A program made the position numbers and the translations under genes. A DNA stretch of 64,000 nt from Odiellus spinosus (lineage: Eukaryota > Arthropoda > Arachnida > Opiliones > Phalangiidae), in NCBI GenBank assembly GCA_963920705.1, contig OY987233.1, positions 14,247,459 to 14,311,458 on the forward strand, read 5' to 3'. The notes below the pieces were generated by a model. That model saw only the letters and a list, made by a program, of their open reading frames with translations, was not told the DNA's origin and did no database searches. Positions 10,442 to 21,328 of this stretch are shown here, one piece after another (positions within the stretch are counted from its first letter, which is position 1; every line of letters begins with the position of its first letter).

Positions 10442-11275
10442 TTGGATTATTTTGGCGGGAAAATTCGCGTGGATTATTTTTGCGTGGAAATTCCGCGTGG
10501 ATTATTTTTGCGGGAAAATTCCCCCTGGATTTTTTTGCGGGAAACTTTACTTGGATTATTTTGGCGGGAACCTTTACGTATATTATATTTGCGGGAAAAT
10601 TGGCGTGGATTATTTTTGGGGGAAAATTGGCGTGGATTATTTTTGGGGGAAAATTGGCGTGGATTATTTTTGGGGGAAAATTGGCGTGGATTATTTTTGG
10701 GGGAAAATTGACGTGGATTATTTTTGGGGGAAAATTGGCGTGGATTATTTTTGGGGGAAAATTGGCGTGGATTATTTTTGGGGGAAAATTGGCGTGGATT
10801 ATTTTTGGGGGAAAATTCGCGTGGATTATTTTTGGGGGAAAATTCGCGTGGATTATTTTTGGGGGAAAATTCGCGTGGATTATTTTTGGGGGAAAATTCG
10901 CGTGGATTATTTTTGGGGGAAAATTCGCGTGGATTATTTTTGGGGGAAAATTCGCGTGGATTATTTTTGGGGGAAAATTCGCGTGGATTATTTTTGGGGG
11001 AAAATTCGCGTGGATTATTTTTGGGGGAAAATTCGCGTGGATTATTTTTGGGGGAAAATTCGCGTGGATTATTTTTGGGGGAAAATTCGCGTGGATTATT
11101 TTTGGGGGAAAATTCGCGTGGATTATTTTTGGGGGAAAATTCGCGTGGATTATTTTTGGGGGAAAATTCGCGTGGATTATTTTTGGGGGAAAATTGGCGT
11201 GGGTTATCTTTGCGGGAAAATTCACGTGGATTATTTTTGCTGGAAAATTCGCGTGGATTATTTTGCCGGGAAACT
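10442..11275. repeat. Minisatellite, 27-bp unit, about 31 copies, open in several frames
   Basis: The unit is GGATTATTTTTGGGGGAAAA followed by TTCGCGT. Because 27 is divisible by three and the unit lacks stops in several frames, it creates long apparent ORFs on both strands (minus 10122-11225, 367 codons, with a 9-residue repeat NFPPKIIHA; plus 10452-11333). These look like by-products of the array. Copies fall into blocks: diverged edge copies with TTTGCGGGAAAA, then copies with TTGGCG (one TTGACG) at about 10599-10790, then 14 consecutive copies with TTCGCG at 10815-11190. Confidence 0.95.
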
Positions 11276-12135
11276 AGAATTTGTAGGAGGAATTCTGGAA
11301 AGCCACGCGATATTTGGCGTCTTTTATTTGTAAATTAATTTAAAATTATAAATATGGCGTACATATTTTGGCGGGAAAGAGGGTATAATTAATAATTTCG
11401 CAATTGAACGTAATTTATGCAAAATTAGCAAATATCTCGATCTTAAGTCGAGCCTAGAGCTCAAAAATTTAATTAAAAACCTCATTGAAGTCTAAAAATG
11501 GTCTTGACTGACTATAAAATGGAACCCATCTCCCGTAACCCTCTATTTATAAGCCCCCTAGTCATAAATTTTCAATATTCTTCCCTTTTCAACTAGAAAC
11601 CAAATTTTGCCCGAAATTTATGCCTAATAATAGCTCGAGTTCCAAATAATTTCGTTCGCCGAGCAAATTTTAGCACTTCAGGCACAAGTCCTACTCGCAG
11701 AAACGAGTTGTAGCCAAGACACAAAATTTTAGGTTTTATGGAATCTTTACAAAATGATTAAATAGTGATTAAATTAAAATTTTAATCCTTTAATCGTGTT
11801 CCATTCCATAAAATAATTCTTTAATCATAATAAATTTGATAAAATATGATATTCTTTAACCAAAATAAATTCTATAAAATATATATTTTATCGTGATTAA
11901 ATAGAATAATGTGTAAAATTTGATAAAATATTATATTTTATTCTGATTAAATGCATCTAATATAGATTTATTGATTAAATTAAATATTTAATTATTTTAT
12001 AGTTATTAAATGATGGAATTCTCTATTCGTGATTATTAATCCGCCGTAATATTTAATCTTAAATCATGATTAAATGGATTAAGTCGACTTAAATTTTGAA
12101 TTTTATAAAAATATTTAAACTTATTTGTTTCTACT
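11276..12135. other. AT-rich spacer with degenerate GATTAAAT repeats
   Basis: From about 11745 to 12085, words such as GATTAAAT, TTTAATC and ATAAAATAT recur irregularly, suggesting an old, decayed tandem array. TTTTGGCGGGAAAG at about 11369-11382 echoes the neighbouring minisatellite. No gene. Confidence 0.45.
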
Positions 12136-12435
12136 TAAGCTACGGTCACACTAGGATTTCTTATTCGATTTGAAAAGTTCAAAACAAACCGATATTAAAA
12201 TCGCCGGGAATCGTTTTAAGCGTCAGATGTTCACACAATATCTTTATAAATCGATTTATCGTATCTTCATCTATCGGTTGTTGAAACCGAATCGGTATGA
12301 AACTGGTACCCGAAGCAGTTACGAGAAATCGAATCAAATCGGTTCCAGAAAAGACAGTTTCCCGTTCACACGACTCTAGCGAAACGTTTTGAAACTGTTT
12401 AAATAGATTTCAAGGCCTAGTATGAACACAGCTTA
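12136..12435. mobile_element. Family-G inverted-repeat element (MITE-like)
   Basis: The left end TAAGCTACGGTCACACTAGG and the complement of the right end, TAAGCTGTGTTCATACTAGG, form imperfect ~20-bp terminal inverted repeats. The interior (AAATCGATTTATCGTATCTT, CATCTATCGGTTGTTG, TATGAAACTGGTACCCGAAG) is repeated in a second copy at 53.2 kb. No target duplication was confirmed. The 69-codon frame inside (12170-12379) is not supported. Confidence 0.65.
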
Positions 12436-13062
12436 TGTAAAAAAAATTGTTTTATGGTTTAGGGCGCGTTACCAACTTTGAGTTAGAATTGACTATATTG
12501 GCCCCTAGTCTGTGGGGGGGGGGGGGGGGGTATTGTAGTAAAGTGTCTAACTTGTCTCTGCTCTGTTCTATATAACTAAGTGGAGATAGAAAAGGACCCC
12601 AAAATTCTTGATTATCAAAATCTAATGAAAATTTTGTGTCGGTGACTTAAAAGCTTCGACGATAGAGAAATAAAAGGGTATACGAAATTAAGCCCCGCCC
12701 CCTCTCAAACCCTATACAAGACGCTTTTCGTTTTAGTGTCTTTTAAGAACTAAATCCATTTAACACCCTTATGTTCCTAGCCACTACAAAGAGACTCCTA
12801 AACGGCAACATTACTTGACACTAGCCAAAATAGTATTTAAGCGTAACTGTAACCCGCAGTTAATAGTGTGAGGTTAGTTAGGTATCTTAATAATATATAA
12901 AATTTATCCTGAAAATTAGGAATATCTCAAAGCGAAAACGATGTATGTTTAATTTTAATGGTAATATCTAATTTGACCCATAATTGCCTTGACCAAAAAT
13001 ATAATTTGTAGATTAAATTTATTTAATTGCTTAAAAGTTTCTAATTTAACATTAAATCTTTC
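12436..13062. other. Spacer with a 17-G run
   Basis: G17 at 12514-12530. Otherwise unremarkable AT-rich DNA without ORFs. Confidence 0.4.
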
Positions 13063-13507
13063 TTAAAGGGAGAATCCAACCTAATAACAAGTGATTTTTT
13101 TTATCGAATCTTTATCGTTTAAATGGGCCTAATCCACCAATAAAAAGTTTACGAAACAAATATTAAACTAGAAATTAATTTAAAATTTACCTGGAAAATA
13201 GGCTTAGCTGGATTTATGGAGATATCGTGAATTGCCTACGTGTAAGGTCTAGCGACCAATGAGCAAAGGCCCGTCGTTCACGCGAGATCTCACGAGACTT
13301 ACAAATCGCGTTAGATTGGTCGCTAGAACTTAAACGCGAGGAAATCAGATCTCCATGAATCCCGCTAAGCCTATTTTCCGTTAAGTTTTGTTTATTTCTA
13401 GTTTAATATTTGGTCGTTAATTTTTTTCACTAGTGGATTAGGCCTATTTAAACGATAAGGAATCGATAAAAAAATCACTTGTCTATAGGTTGCATTCTCC
13501 CTTTAAA
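13063..13507. mobile_element. Family-A inverted-repeat element, full length
   Basis: Both ends are intact: TTAAAGGGAGAATCCAACCT at the left and GGTTGCATTCTCCCTTTAAA at the right, with arms of roughly 170-200 bp. Each arm has GGCCTAATCCAC, AAACTAGAAA, TTACC[C/T]GGAAAATAGGCTTA and TCATGGAGAT. The central loop carries GTCTAGCGACCAATGAGC and its inverted partner TTGGTCGCTAGA. Flanking TTAA at both ends is compatible with a TTAA target duplication. No coding capacity. Confidence 0.85.
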
Positions 13508-16190
13508 GTGAGCCCTTTTTGCTGATTGTTTAAAATTTATAATTAATGAACAAATTTGGCATTTATTTAGAAATAAAATTTTATTTTTTATTAGGTTTAT
13601 TTTTATATTTTCTCTACTTGAGACTTTATTTTAAATGAGTTTTAATTTAAAATTTAGCTTAATTTCTAGCTTAATTTAGTCTAGTTTTAAAAAATCTAAC
13701 CCATCATTTTTCTGACCATACAAAATTTGGTAACATTAGATAGTACCTTTTTCGACATTTCTAAATATGCTTTTATATATAATGTAGTATACCTGGGCGA
13801 CATATTTCTCAATAATTTGGCGCGAACGCGAGTTGAAAAATCTGATTAAGCAAAGGGGTATAAGGAACCCGAACCACCAGTAATATTCAGCTCACACAAT
13901 TCTACGTCATCCTTTATTTCCCGCGAAAACGTACCGTTTGTGATCAATGGGGGAGATTAATTTCGCGCGTCTTGCAAATCGCACGTGATTTTTTTTTCTT
14001 TCTCTTTTAATATAGGAAGTAGTCTCTCTTCCGCGTGAAACCATCATTCGTAAATTGGCGGGGGTTGCCATGACGACAAATTCTATTTGAAAATCCCCCG
14101 CGCGCGCGAGATCCAACTAATTTGAGGCTTCTATTCCATACCTACGATATAGGCCTATATATATGGAATTGAAAAGCGCGCGGCTTTCCCGCCAAAATTA
14201 CTTGTAAAAGAAAAGTTCTAAGCTGCTCTTTGACGTTGTAATTACGCCAACGACAGAACCGATCACCCTACTAACTTGACACGTGACTCTTATTCTGAAG
14301 GGTAAGAGTTGAGGGGTGGAGCTATATTGCGTGCTTGTGAGTAGTGGGAGGGGTTAAGAGGAACCCTGGTAATACGTGTAGGTTGGTTACCGAAGATTTT
14401 TAATAAATGATATATAGAATTCTTTTTTTGCAATCTTGGTAGATACCAAAAATATTATTGGGTGAATTAAGAACTTATAGTAAGGTTTTTGTTCTTTCTT
14501 AGGTTGTAATTCAGATAAATTATTAAAATATATGGATATATATTTGGATTTAATTGAAAATTTTCCAATTTTAATTGAAAATCATTTTAATGAATTTAGT
14601 TAAACTTTTAAATTTAATTTTCTTGATCGTTGGAAATAAATTTGATTTATTTTTCATGAAAATTTAATTTCTTTTCACGAACATTTTAAACATTTCCGTG
14701 AAAATGTGAAGGAAATTTGGTGGAAATGTTTTTCAAATACTGAATATACTTTATATGAAATTTTGATAATTGGAGAAATTTTAGTTAATCCTATTAATTT
14801 TAAATTAATTATATTTGAAAGTTATAATAAAAATAAAATATAATAATAAAATCAATATTATAAAATATATTGACTTGAAAACATTATAATAGCAGTAAAA
14901 CCTCTATAATCCTCTTTTAAATTTGAATATTTTGACAATATAAGCCTATTTAAACTTGTATGCATATTTTTTAAAATATTAAAAAGAAATTCTTGGAAAT
15001 ATATACAAAGTTAAAAGCAAAAAAAAAACTCTTGACTAGACCTAGTCGAGATTAATTTACAATATGGTAGAAGCTAAGGCGAATTTATACAAAATGTTAA
15101 ACCTCATTAGGATAAATACAGGCCTTGTCGACATTCCTTAAACCATAATAAAGTCCGACTCTATTTAAGTTTTCATTACGTAAAAACCTACGATATCTTT
15201 AAAACCAATCCCAGATAGTCCATAAAATCCAATCCAATAGCTTTACACATGCTGTAAACTAAACTTTATTCAAAATTTAAGTCACGCGCGTATTTTTATT
15301 TTTTCAATTTAAAATGGCACGCGCTTTACATATATATTTTATAAACAATATGTGATATATATATCATCAGTTTAAGTCTTTAGCGTGCGCGAAGGTATAC
15401 TCTCTTCTATCTCAATAGACATTAAAGGGGATAGAATAATATGACGTGCTGTGAACTTAAACTGATTTCGAATGAATCTCGTGATATATGGCTTTATATT
15501 TATTAAATCAATTTGAATTAACAGCTCGTGTAAAGCTAAGTTCCCATGTTAATCTTACTGAATGAAAATAATAGAAATAAATGGGAGTCATAGCTTCGTA
15601 CGTGCTATAAACTCAAATTGATTCAGAATATATAACTGTATTAATACTGAAAAATATGTATAGTTGAAAGCTTTTAAAATAATAATATTAAAAATTTGGG
15701 GAGGAATATGGTTGGCCCATTTTTACTCTTCAAAACGAAAACAAGCTTCTAAGACATATTTTTTCGCTTCTTTCAAAAATTCTTAAAATGCCCCCCCCCC
15801 TTTTAATTTTTTTTTTTTTGTTTCTAAATGGAGGGTGAAATATTATTTCGAAATCAAAATTCCCCAAAATATAATTGATTAAATTAAAAAGTGTCAAAAT
15901 TCATAATTTTGAAAAATTCGGGTTCCTAAATTTTCTTTTCTGGTCTCTAATGTAAGCAAATCTGACTGGTTCAGCTTCGAAATTGATAATAGATATTCTA
16001 ATTAACCATTGAAAAACATCTCAATCATAAGTATATATAAAGATCAAAGCCCCAAAGATATTAAAATTACCAAAGAAATTATGTCTAATTTTATACTAAT
16101 TGCGGGCAATTAGTTAACTCAAAACATGGACACCCCAAAAACCCCGTCATAAATATAGGGTTTCTTACAAATTAACCATTAATTAATATC
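13508..16190. other. Long AT-rich non-coding stretch
   Basis: No convincing gene in 2.7 kb. A GC-richer patch with CpG runs (CCCGCGCGCGCGAGAT near 14097-14112) lies at 13810-14240. It holds a 69-codon frame (minus, 13907-14116) that I do not support, and a palindrome TATAGGCCTATA near 14149. At 15280-15650 words of the type GTACGTGCTATAAACTCAAA and GACGTGCTGTGAACTTAAAC recur, related to 63.3-63.5 kb. A C10 run lies near 15790-15799. Confidence 0.4.
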
Positions 16191-16532
16191 AAAAGTCTCT
16201 CACTTTATTCCGTAAAAGTAAACACCCCGTAGCTTAAGAAAAGGTCCAGTTTTTCGTCATAGCCCGTCACTTAAAAATAGCCAAAAAAAGTCATCACCCC
16301 TGTCTGGCTCTAGTGATTTGGACTCTTCCTCGATATTTGAGTCGGGATAGAGGGACGGAATTTAGGCGGGCCGCGCTTGGCTATATTGTCTTCCCCAACT
16401 ACGGAATTTCTCCGATTGCGACCGCTAGAGTGTCTCGAATCATAATCTGCCGGTACATTTACCCGAACTTTTTCTGATAGTATTGAGCTACGGGGCGCTG
16501 TTTACTTTTATGGAATAAAGTGATAGACTTTT
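16191..16532. mobile_element. Family-F element with ~50-bp terminal inverted repeats
   Basis: The left end AAAAGTCTCTCACTTTATTC is followed by CGTAAAAGTAAACACCCCGT. The complement of the right end reads AAAAGTCTATCACTTTATTC then CATAAAAGTAAACAGCGCCC. The interior includes AGTCATCACCCCTGTCTGGC and GGACTCTTCCTCGATA, which reappear at 37.75-37.87 kb. About 340 bp, non-coding. Confidence 0.75.
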
Positions 16533-18023
16533 CATTAAATATATATGACTAAAATTAAATTAATTATTAAATTAAAAAAAAGTCATTTCATCCTACCTTT
16601 AAAAGCATTCCTTTATCATAACATATCCTTTTTTTCTCTTCAAAATGTTCCTGGCGTATGTTTACCTTAAAATCCAAGCTATATATTTTTAAAACCATCT
16701 TTTTCATCAATCCACCTTATTTCTACGGGAATTTGTATAATGTATACATCCGCCATTCTTTCTACGCTATGAAAACTTTAACTGAATCTAATCAACGTAA
16801 CTCTAGATATAAAGAAGAGAAATACCAAGGTATTTAATATCCTTAACAATGGTCTCGAGATACTTTGATATTAAAAAATATATATATAGTTGAAATAAAG
16901 CCGAAGGCAGCGCGTGAAAAACTGAAAGTCTCGCGAGCTAAGAGCGACGGGATAAAAATGGCGGGAAAAAAAGGCGCGCTAAGTGGAACTTAATCGAATG
17001 AAGAAAGCGCGGGAATCAGCGCGAGCTAGGCCTAGCCACATTCGACATACTTTTTTTTTATATTTTATCTAAAACCTTTTTTTTTTTTTACGCTACGTTT
17101 AACTTCTCGGAGCTAATGGAGCGTTCATAGGGGAAGGAGAGATACGCGGTTAAAGTATAGAAGGTTATTAATTCACCTGTTCTGGCTTCCTATGAATAAC
17201 ACGAATAAGTCGGAACGAATCGATAGGAGAGTTTTGGCGCGTGGTGAAGCGCGAGAAAAGGCCCCTTTTTTCCTTTTCTATTTTATAAAGAAGGCTATAG
17301 AGATTGGATTCTAAAATATCTTAACTAAAGAAACGATATTTTAAAGGTTGATACGGAGTTAAATCCAAAAAAACTGACGTTTTATGATCAAAATTTAGAA
17401 CAAAAAATCTGTATTTAGATTTAAAACACGTTTTCTATACCGCAATAATGATAAAACAACAAATATTTGCAAATCGCAAGGTTTTTATAATTCTGTGACG
17501 GGTTTATTTCAAAAAGACCCTCGCAAGCAGCGCTCCTGAACGGACAAAACGGGAAATATCACGTGATTTTTCGTGTGCTTTCGCAAAATTGAATGAAATC
17601 AAGCTTTTTCGTTTACCCCTCGTGAAAGAGAAAGTCGATATCTTAATGAATTTTATATATAACCTTTTTTTGGAACTAAGCAAACACGAAAGTTTGAATA
17701 ACATTGATTGATAACTGGGCTTTTAATTAATTTATGAAATTCCTAATTTAACCTTGTAATATTTCAAATACAAGTATTACGATATACGTCATATTTGAAT
17801 TCGGATAAATGCTGGGCAAAGATGGGTGTGTGGGTGTTGTAAGCTCTAGTCTCTTGTTTTTAGGTCCCTTTTTGTCTAGCGGACTCGGGTCTTTTTATCG
17901 CGTAGCGAAGAAATTCACGCGCGAGGTTCCCGCAATCCCAGCGATTTTCCTATTATGTCCTTTTCTTATTCCTATTCCCCTCCTTTCACCGCCCCCTGGT
18001 GCAGTTGGCGCGCTCTACTTCTT
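16533..18023. other. Spacer with CpG-rich patches, possible regulatory DNA
   Basis: CpG-rich patches at 16890-17035 and 17500-17600, and again near 17880-18020, contrast with the AT-rich surroundings. They contain ATGGCGGGAAAA (about 16958) and TTTTGGCGCG (about 17233), which fit the E2F-type core TTTSGCGC or its GGCGGGAA form. Short frames at 17504-17704 (minus) and 17809-18027 (plus) have no recognisable product. Confidence 0.35.
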
Positions 18024-18509
18024 TTAAAGGGATGATGAAGAGGAAAAATCAAGTGAATTTTTTTATCGATTCGACTACTAATTATAAGACTTATCCGCGT
18101 AATTAATTATTCGGAAAATATGGCACGAAGATTTTAAAAATCAAAAATAGATCCAAATTTCACTGTTCTTTTAAATTGAAACCCTCCAACCAATCGCGTA
18201 ACGCCCTGCCTTCCAGGGAACAAAATACTCGTGGCACGCGCTATTTCGAGCGCCGTGTTTATCATATCGCGCGCGTTATTTATCACATCTCGCGCTATAA
18301 TTGCGCTCGATGAGTATTTTGTTCGCTGGAAGGCAGTGCGTTGCGCGATTGGTTGGAGGGATCAATTTTAAAGAAAAGAGAAATCTGGATCTATTTTGAT
18401 TTTTAAAATCATATGGATATATTTCCCTTATGATTAACTACTCGGATGTCTTATAATTAGAAGAATTGATAAAAAAATCACTTGATTTTGCTCTTCATCC
18501 TCCCTTTAA
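18024..18509. mobile_element. Family-C foldback element, ~210-bp arms, TTAA at both ends
   Basis: The sequence between TTAA at 18024-18027 and TTAA at 18506-18509 begins AGGGATGATGAAGAG. The complement of its right end begins AGGGAGGATGAAGAG. The arms stay similar for about 210 bp (AATTATAAGACTTATCCG versus AATTATAAGACATCCGAG; CCTCCAACCAATCGCG in both; CTGCCTTCCAG in both). A CpG-rich loop of about 70 bp with repeated ATATCGCGC/CATCTCGCGC words joins them. No ORF: a non-autonomous element with a likely TTAA target duplication. Confidence 0.85.
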
Positions 18510-19616
18510 GGCCAGCGCGATCTCTTTTATCTTTTTCTTTTAGCGCGAACTTTCACTTGTTCTATAGGTCTAGTTTGAACGCGCGCGGTTTCGCGACCAT
18601 GCAAGAGCAGTGCCCGCGATTTTTCCTCGCTTTTGGCTTTTCTCTTCTAGAGCGCCAGACTCAAAAGTTCCCGCCTTTTCCTTCTTCTTTACCTGAGCTA
18701 CTACAGGATGAAACCCGTAATTTTCAATTTAAACGACTAATTCTTCGTCAAGTTAAAGAATCCTTGAAACTTGAAGCTTTATTATTAATATTTTGTATTA
18801 TAAATAATGGTTTGCCCCTGGAAGTCGAGCTCTGTCTTAAACACTGATGCTCGTAGGATGGAACACTTTTACAGGGGCTCATAGAAAATGTATTATCATT
18901 GGAAAAAAACTCTCCTGAATATATTAATGATTTTTAAAATAATAGGAATTTGTCTTGGTTATAACATAACTCAGTTATTACATTAATTACGATATTTAAT
19001 TAAATTAAAACTAATTTTATTTTTTATTAATATCTCAATAAAATAATTTTTATTAAGTGTTATTATTTCATTATTATTATTTTTTATTATTATTTTATCA
19101 TTATTAAATGATTGCGAATAGAGAGATTATTATTTAATGAGAGTAGGCCCCTTTTTCAGTCTTAATATAGCCAACAATAAACATTCTACAGGTGGACTAG
19201 TAAATATCCATTTTATCTTTCCCGCCATTTTTTATTAGAATTTCTCTTGGCCAAAGCTTAACCTTCTTTTTTTTTATCGTATCTTTTGCACGCGCATTTT
19301 TGGCTTGGTTTTTTATGCCCTCTTTCGCGCGCGTTCTTTTCCTTATCCACCTCCCCATCCCACTTCTGCTCCTTGCTTTATGTACTTTAAGCCTTTACCT
19401 TGCTCCGGCAAATTCGCGAGTTTCATTCTGAATCAAGTTGAGATTTCAGTGCTTGCGAAATAAAAACCTTTACCTTTGAATACTCAATTGGGTTGAAAGA
19501 GATAGAGGGGAGAGTTAGCCTTTCTTCGTGATGCGTATTCGAGATTAAATTCAATTTCAGTTTCGAGTCAGTTCGAGTTGACTGCGGATGTGATGTTATA
19601 CGATTGAATTTATCTT
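18510..19616. other. Spacer, with a weak 83-codon ORF at 18599-18847
   Basis: The plus-strand frame opened by ATG at 18599 (context GCGACCATGC, with A at -3) runs 82 residues to 18847. It has no recognised domain and its composition gives no strong coding sign. From 19000 to 19135 the DNA is a degenerate TTATTATTT tract. A pyrimidine-rich zone with CCCGCCATTT lies at 19215-19400. No confident gene. Confidence 0.3.
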
Positions 19617-20032
19617 TTAAAGGGATTGTGTTACGTTACTTTTCTTCTTTTAATTAAAATGAAACTTGAAGCTAAAAATGGAACAGCTTTAGTATTTATT
19701 TTCGGAATCGACAATATTAAATTTTTGGATACATTTTTGTTGTTTAAATTAATTTCTAAAGTTTTGTTAAGTTTGAATGTAAGTGAAGTATAAAATCGGA
19801 CCAATCATATTATATCATCCTTCTACAGCGCCTATCGCGATAGTTTGTTTGAAATTGTGGGCAGATGACGACGCCTAGAAAATAAATTAGAAACGTACGT
19901 TGAAGGCGGGAACCATTGGGTTCATCTGATTGGTTCGATTTTATACTTAACTTATATTCAAACCTGTTTTTGTCATGGTGATTATTAAAATAATTTCAGA
20001 AGTTGTTCCATTTTTAGCTCAGTTTCCTTTAA
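19617..20032. mobile_element. Family-D inverted-repeat element with TTAA ends
   Basis: TTAA lies at 19617-19620 and 20029-20032. The left arm (from about 19653) has GAAACTTGAAGC, TAAAAATGGAACAGC, GTATAAAATCGGACCAATCA. The complement of the right arm has GGAAACTGAGC, TAAAAATGGAACAAC, GTATAAAATCGAACCAATCA. The arms are about 150-170 bp. The left end has about 35 extra bases (GGGATTGTGTTACG...). A truncated relative lies at 58876-59085. Non-coding. Confidence 0.75.
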
Positions 20033-20539
20033 AAACTAATTTTCAAATATTGAAATTCATTGTTTTGACTGGGTCAAGGTTCCTTTTTAGTTCACTTTTA
20101 AACTAGAATGACGTCATTGCATTGTAGTTAATTCATTTTCTCACGACTTTGCGTGGTTAATTTTTATATAAAGAAAAAATAGTTCATATATTTTATATTT
20201 TGGGGGGGGGTCATGTCTTAAAACTTTTATGCCATGTTACTATCACTTTATTATTTGATTTTAATGAGATATAAGGTTATCTAGGTCTACACGTGTTGAA
20301 AATTGAGAGTGTTAAGGTGAAGAAAGTTTGAGAGGCGTACAGAAAATTTCGTTAGGACTCTCTCGAAGGTCCAGATTGCCTTAAATGGAATTTTTGGCGC
20401 CTGAGATGAGGCATTTTCCAGCGAGTTCCCCCCTTTTGCCTTACCGCCTTACTCCGCTTCTTGGTGGCGCCCTTTCTTAACCCTATCGTCTCAAACATCG
20501 TCATAAAAATGTGCCTAGAACAAAATTTCTCCGAACGTT
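20033..20539. other. Non-coding spacer
   Basis: It contains AATGACGTCATTG near 20107 and a G10 run near 20203-20212. No gene seen. Confidence 0.35.
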
Positions 20540-21328
20540 TTTAAAGGGAAGATGAAATGTAAAAATATTATTTCAAGTTTCTTAAATTGATACATTTAAG
20601 ATGACCTTGAAAGAATGAATACAACAAACAACCCACTGTCGAACTTGAACCTAACCGGGTCCATATGCAATTAAACCTGTAGTTCCTGGAAATATCAGTG
20701 AATTTGATTGTGGACAAAATCAGAATATTATCAGTAAAAATCTTAAAAATTTGGCAGAAATGATTGAAATCAGGGAAATTTATAGAAGTAGGAATACTTT
20801 CTTAAAGTCGACACATCCTGAAAAGTAAAGCAACTCGATTAGAACCATATCCATTTTATCTCCCGCCAATCTCGTGAATTTAGTCGCGAGGCTGTTTTTA
20901 TCCTTGTGATGTGACGTAGGTTTTACTTTTCATTTAAATGTGCTCCCATTGGTTTACTAAATGACGAAAAAAAATCTAATTTGGTGGAGAATTATTCAAA
21001 TAGATAAACGTTAACAGAATTCCACGAAATAGACCAAATAAAATAAATAAACGTGAACAAAATTAGTAAAATACCTTTTATTATATTTTTGTGGAATTCG
21101 TATTATTTTGTTTAATTAGTCGAATTGTGTTGAACTTTTCCAGTTTGGTCCTTTTTCGTTCAATTCCGGTCATTTCATTTGGTCTATTTGGTTGAAGTCT
21201 GTTGCAATTAACAACTTCTTGTAATTAAATTCGCGACCTTGGAGGTTAGATCAATTTAATAATCGAGATAGCAGTTGCTTGTCTGCTTACAGATTTAAAT
21301 ATGTTTGAATGTTCATCTTCCCTTTAAA
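20540..21328. mobile_element. Family-E element, short TTTAAAGGGAAGATGAA inverted ends
   Basis: The left end TTTAAAGGGAAGATGAA (20540) is matched by TTCATCTTCCCTTTAAA (ending 21328). Only about 17-20 bp are inverted. The 790-bp interior has no ORF and no internal symmetry apart from GGTCTATTTGG/GACCAAATAAAA words. Ends and probable TTAA target are shared with families A, C and D. Confidence 0.6.

Noticed and set aside
10452..11338. Overlapping plus-strand ORFs of 265, 293 and 204 codons
   Set aside because: They read the 27-bp minisatellite in different frames. The unit length is a multiple of three and lacks stops, so all frames stay open without selection.
12136..12435. Assignment of family G to hAT
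   Set aside because: The ends (TAAGCT...CACACTAGG) are only loosely hAT-like and no 8-bp target duplication could be found.
13063..13507. Assignment of the TTAA elements to piggyBac
   Set aside because: TTAA fits, but the ends read AGGGA... rather than the CCY-type ends of piggyBac, and no transposase is present.
18482..18847. 121-codon ORF counted from a non-ATG start
   Set aside because: The first ~40 codons lie in the end of a family-C element; the ATG-initiated part has no recognisable feature and is noted only as weak.
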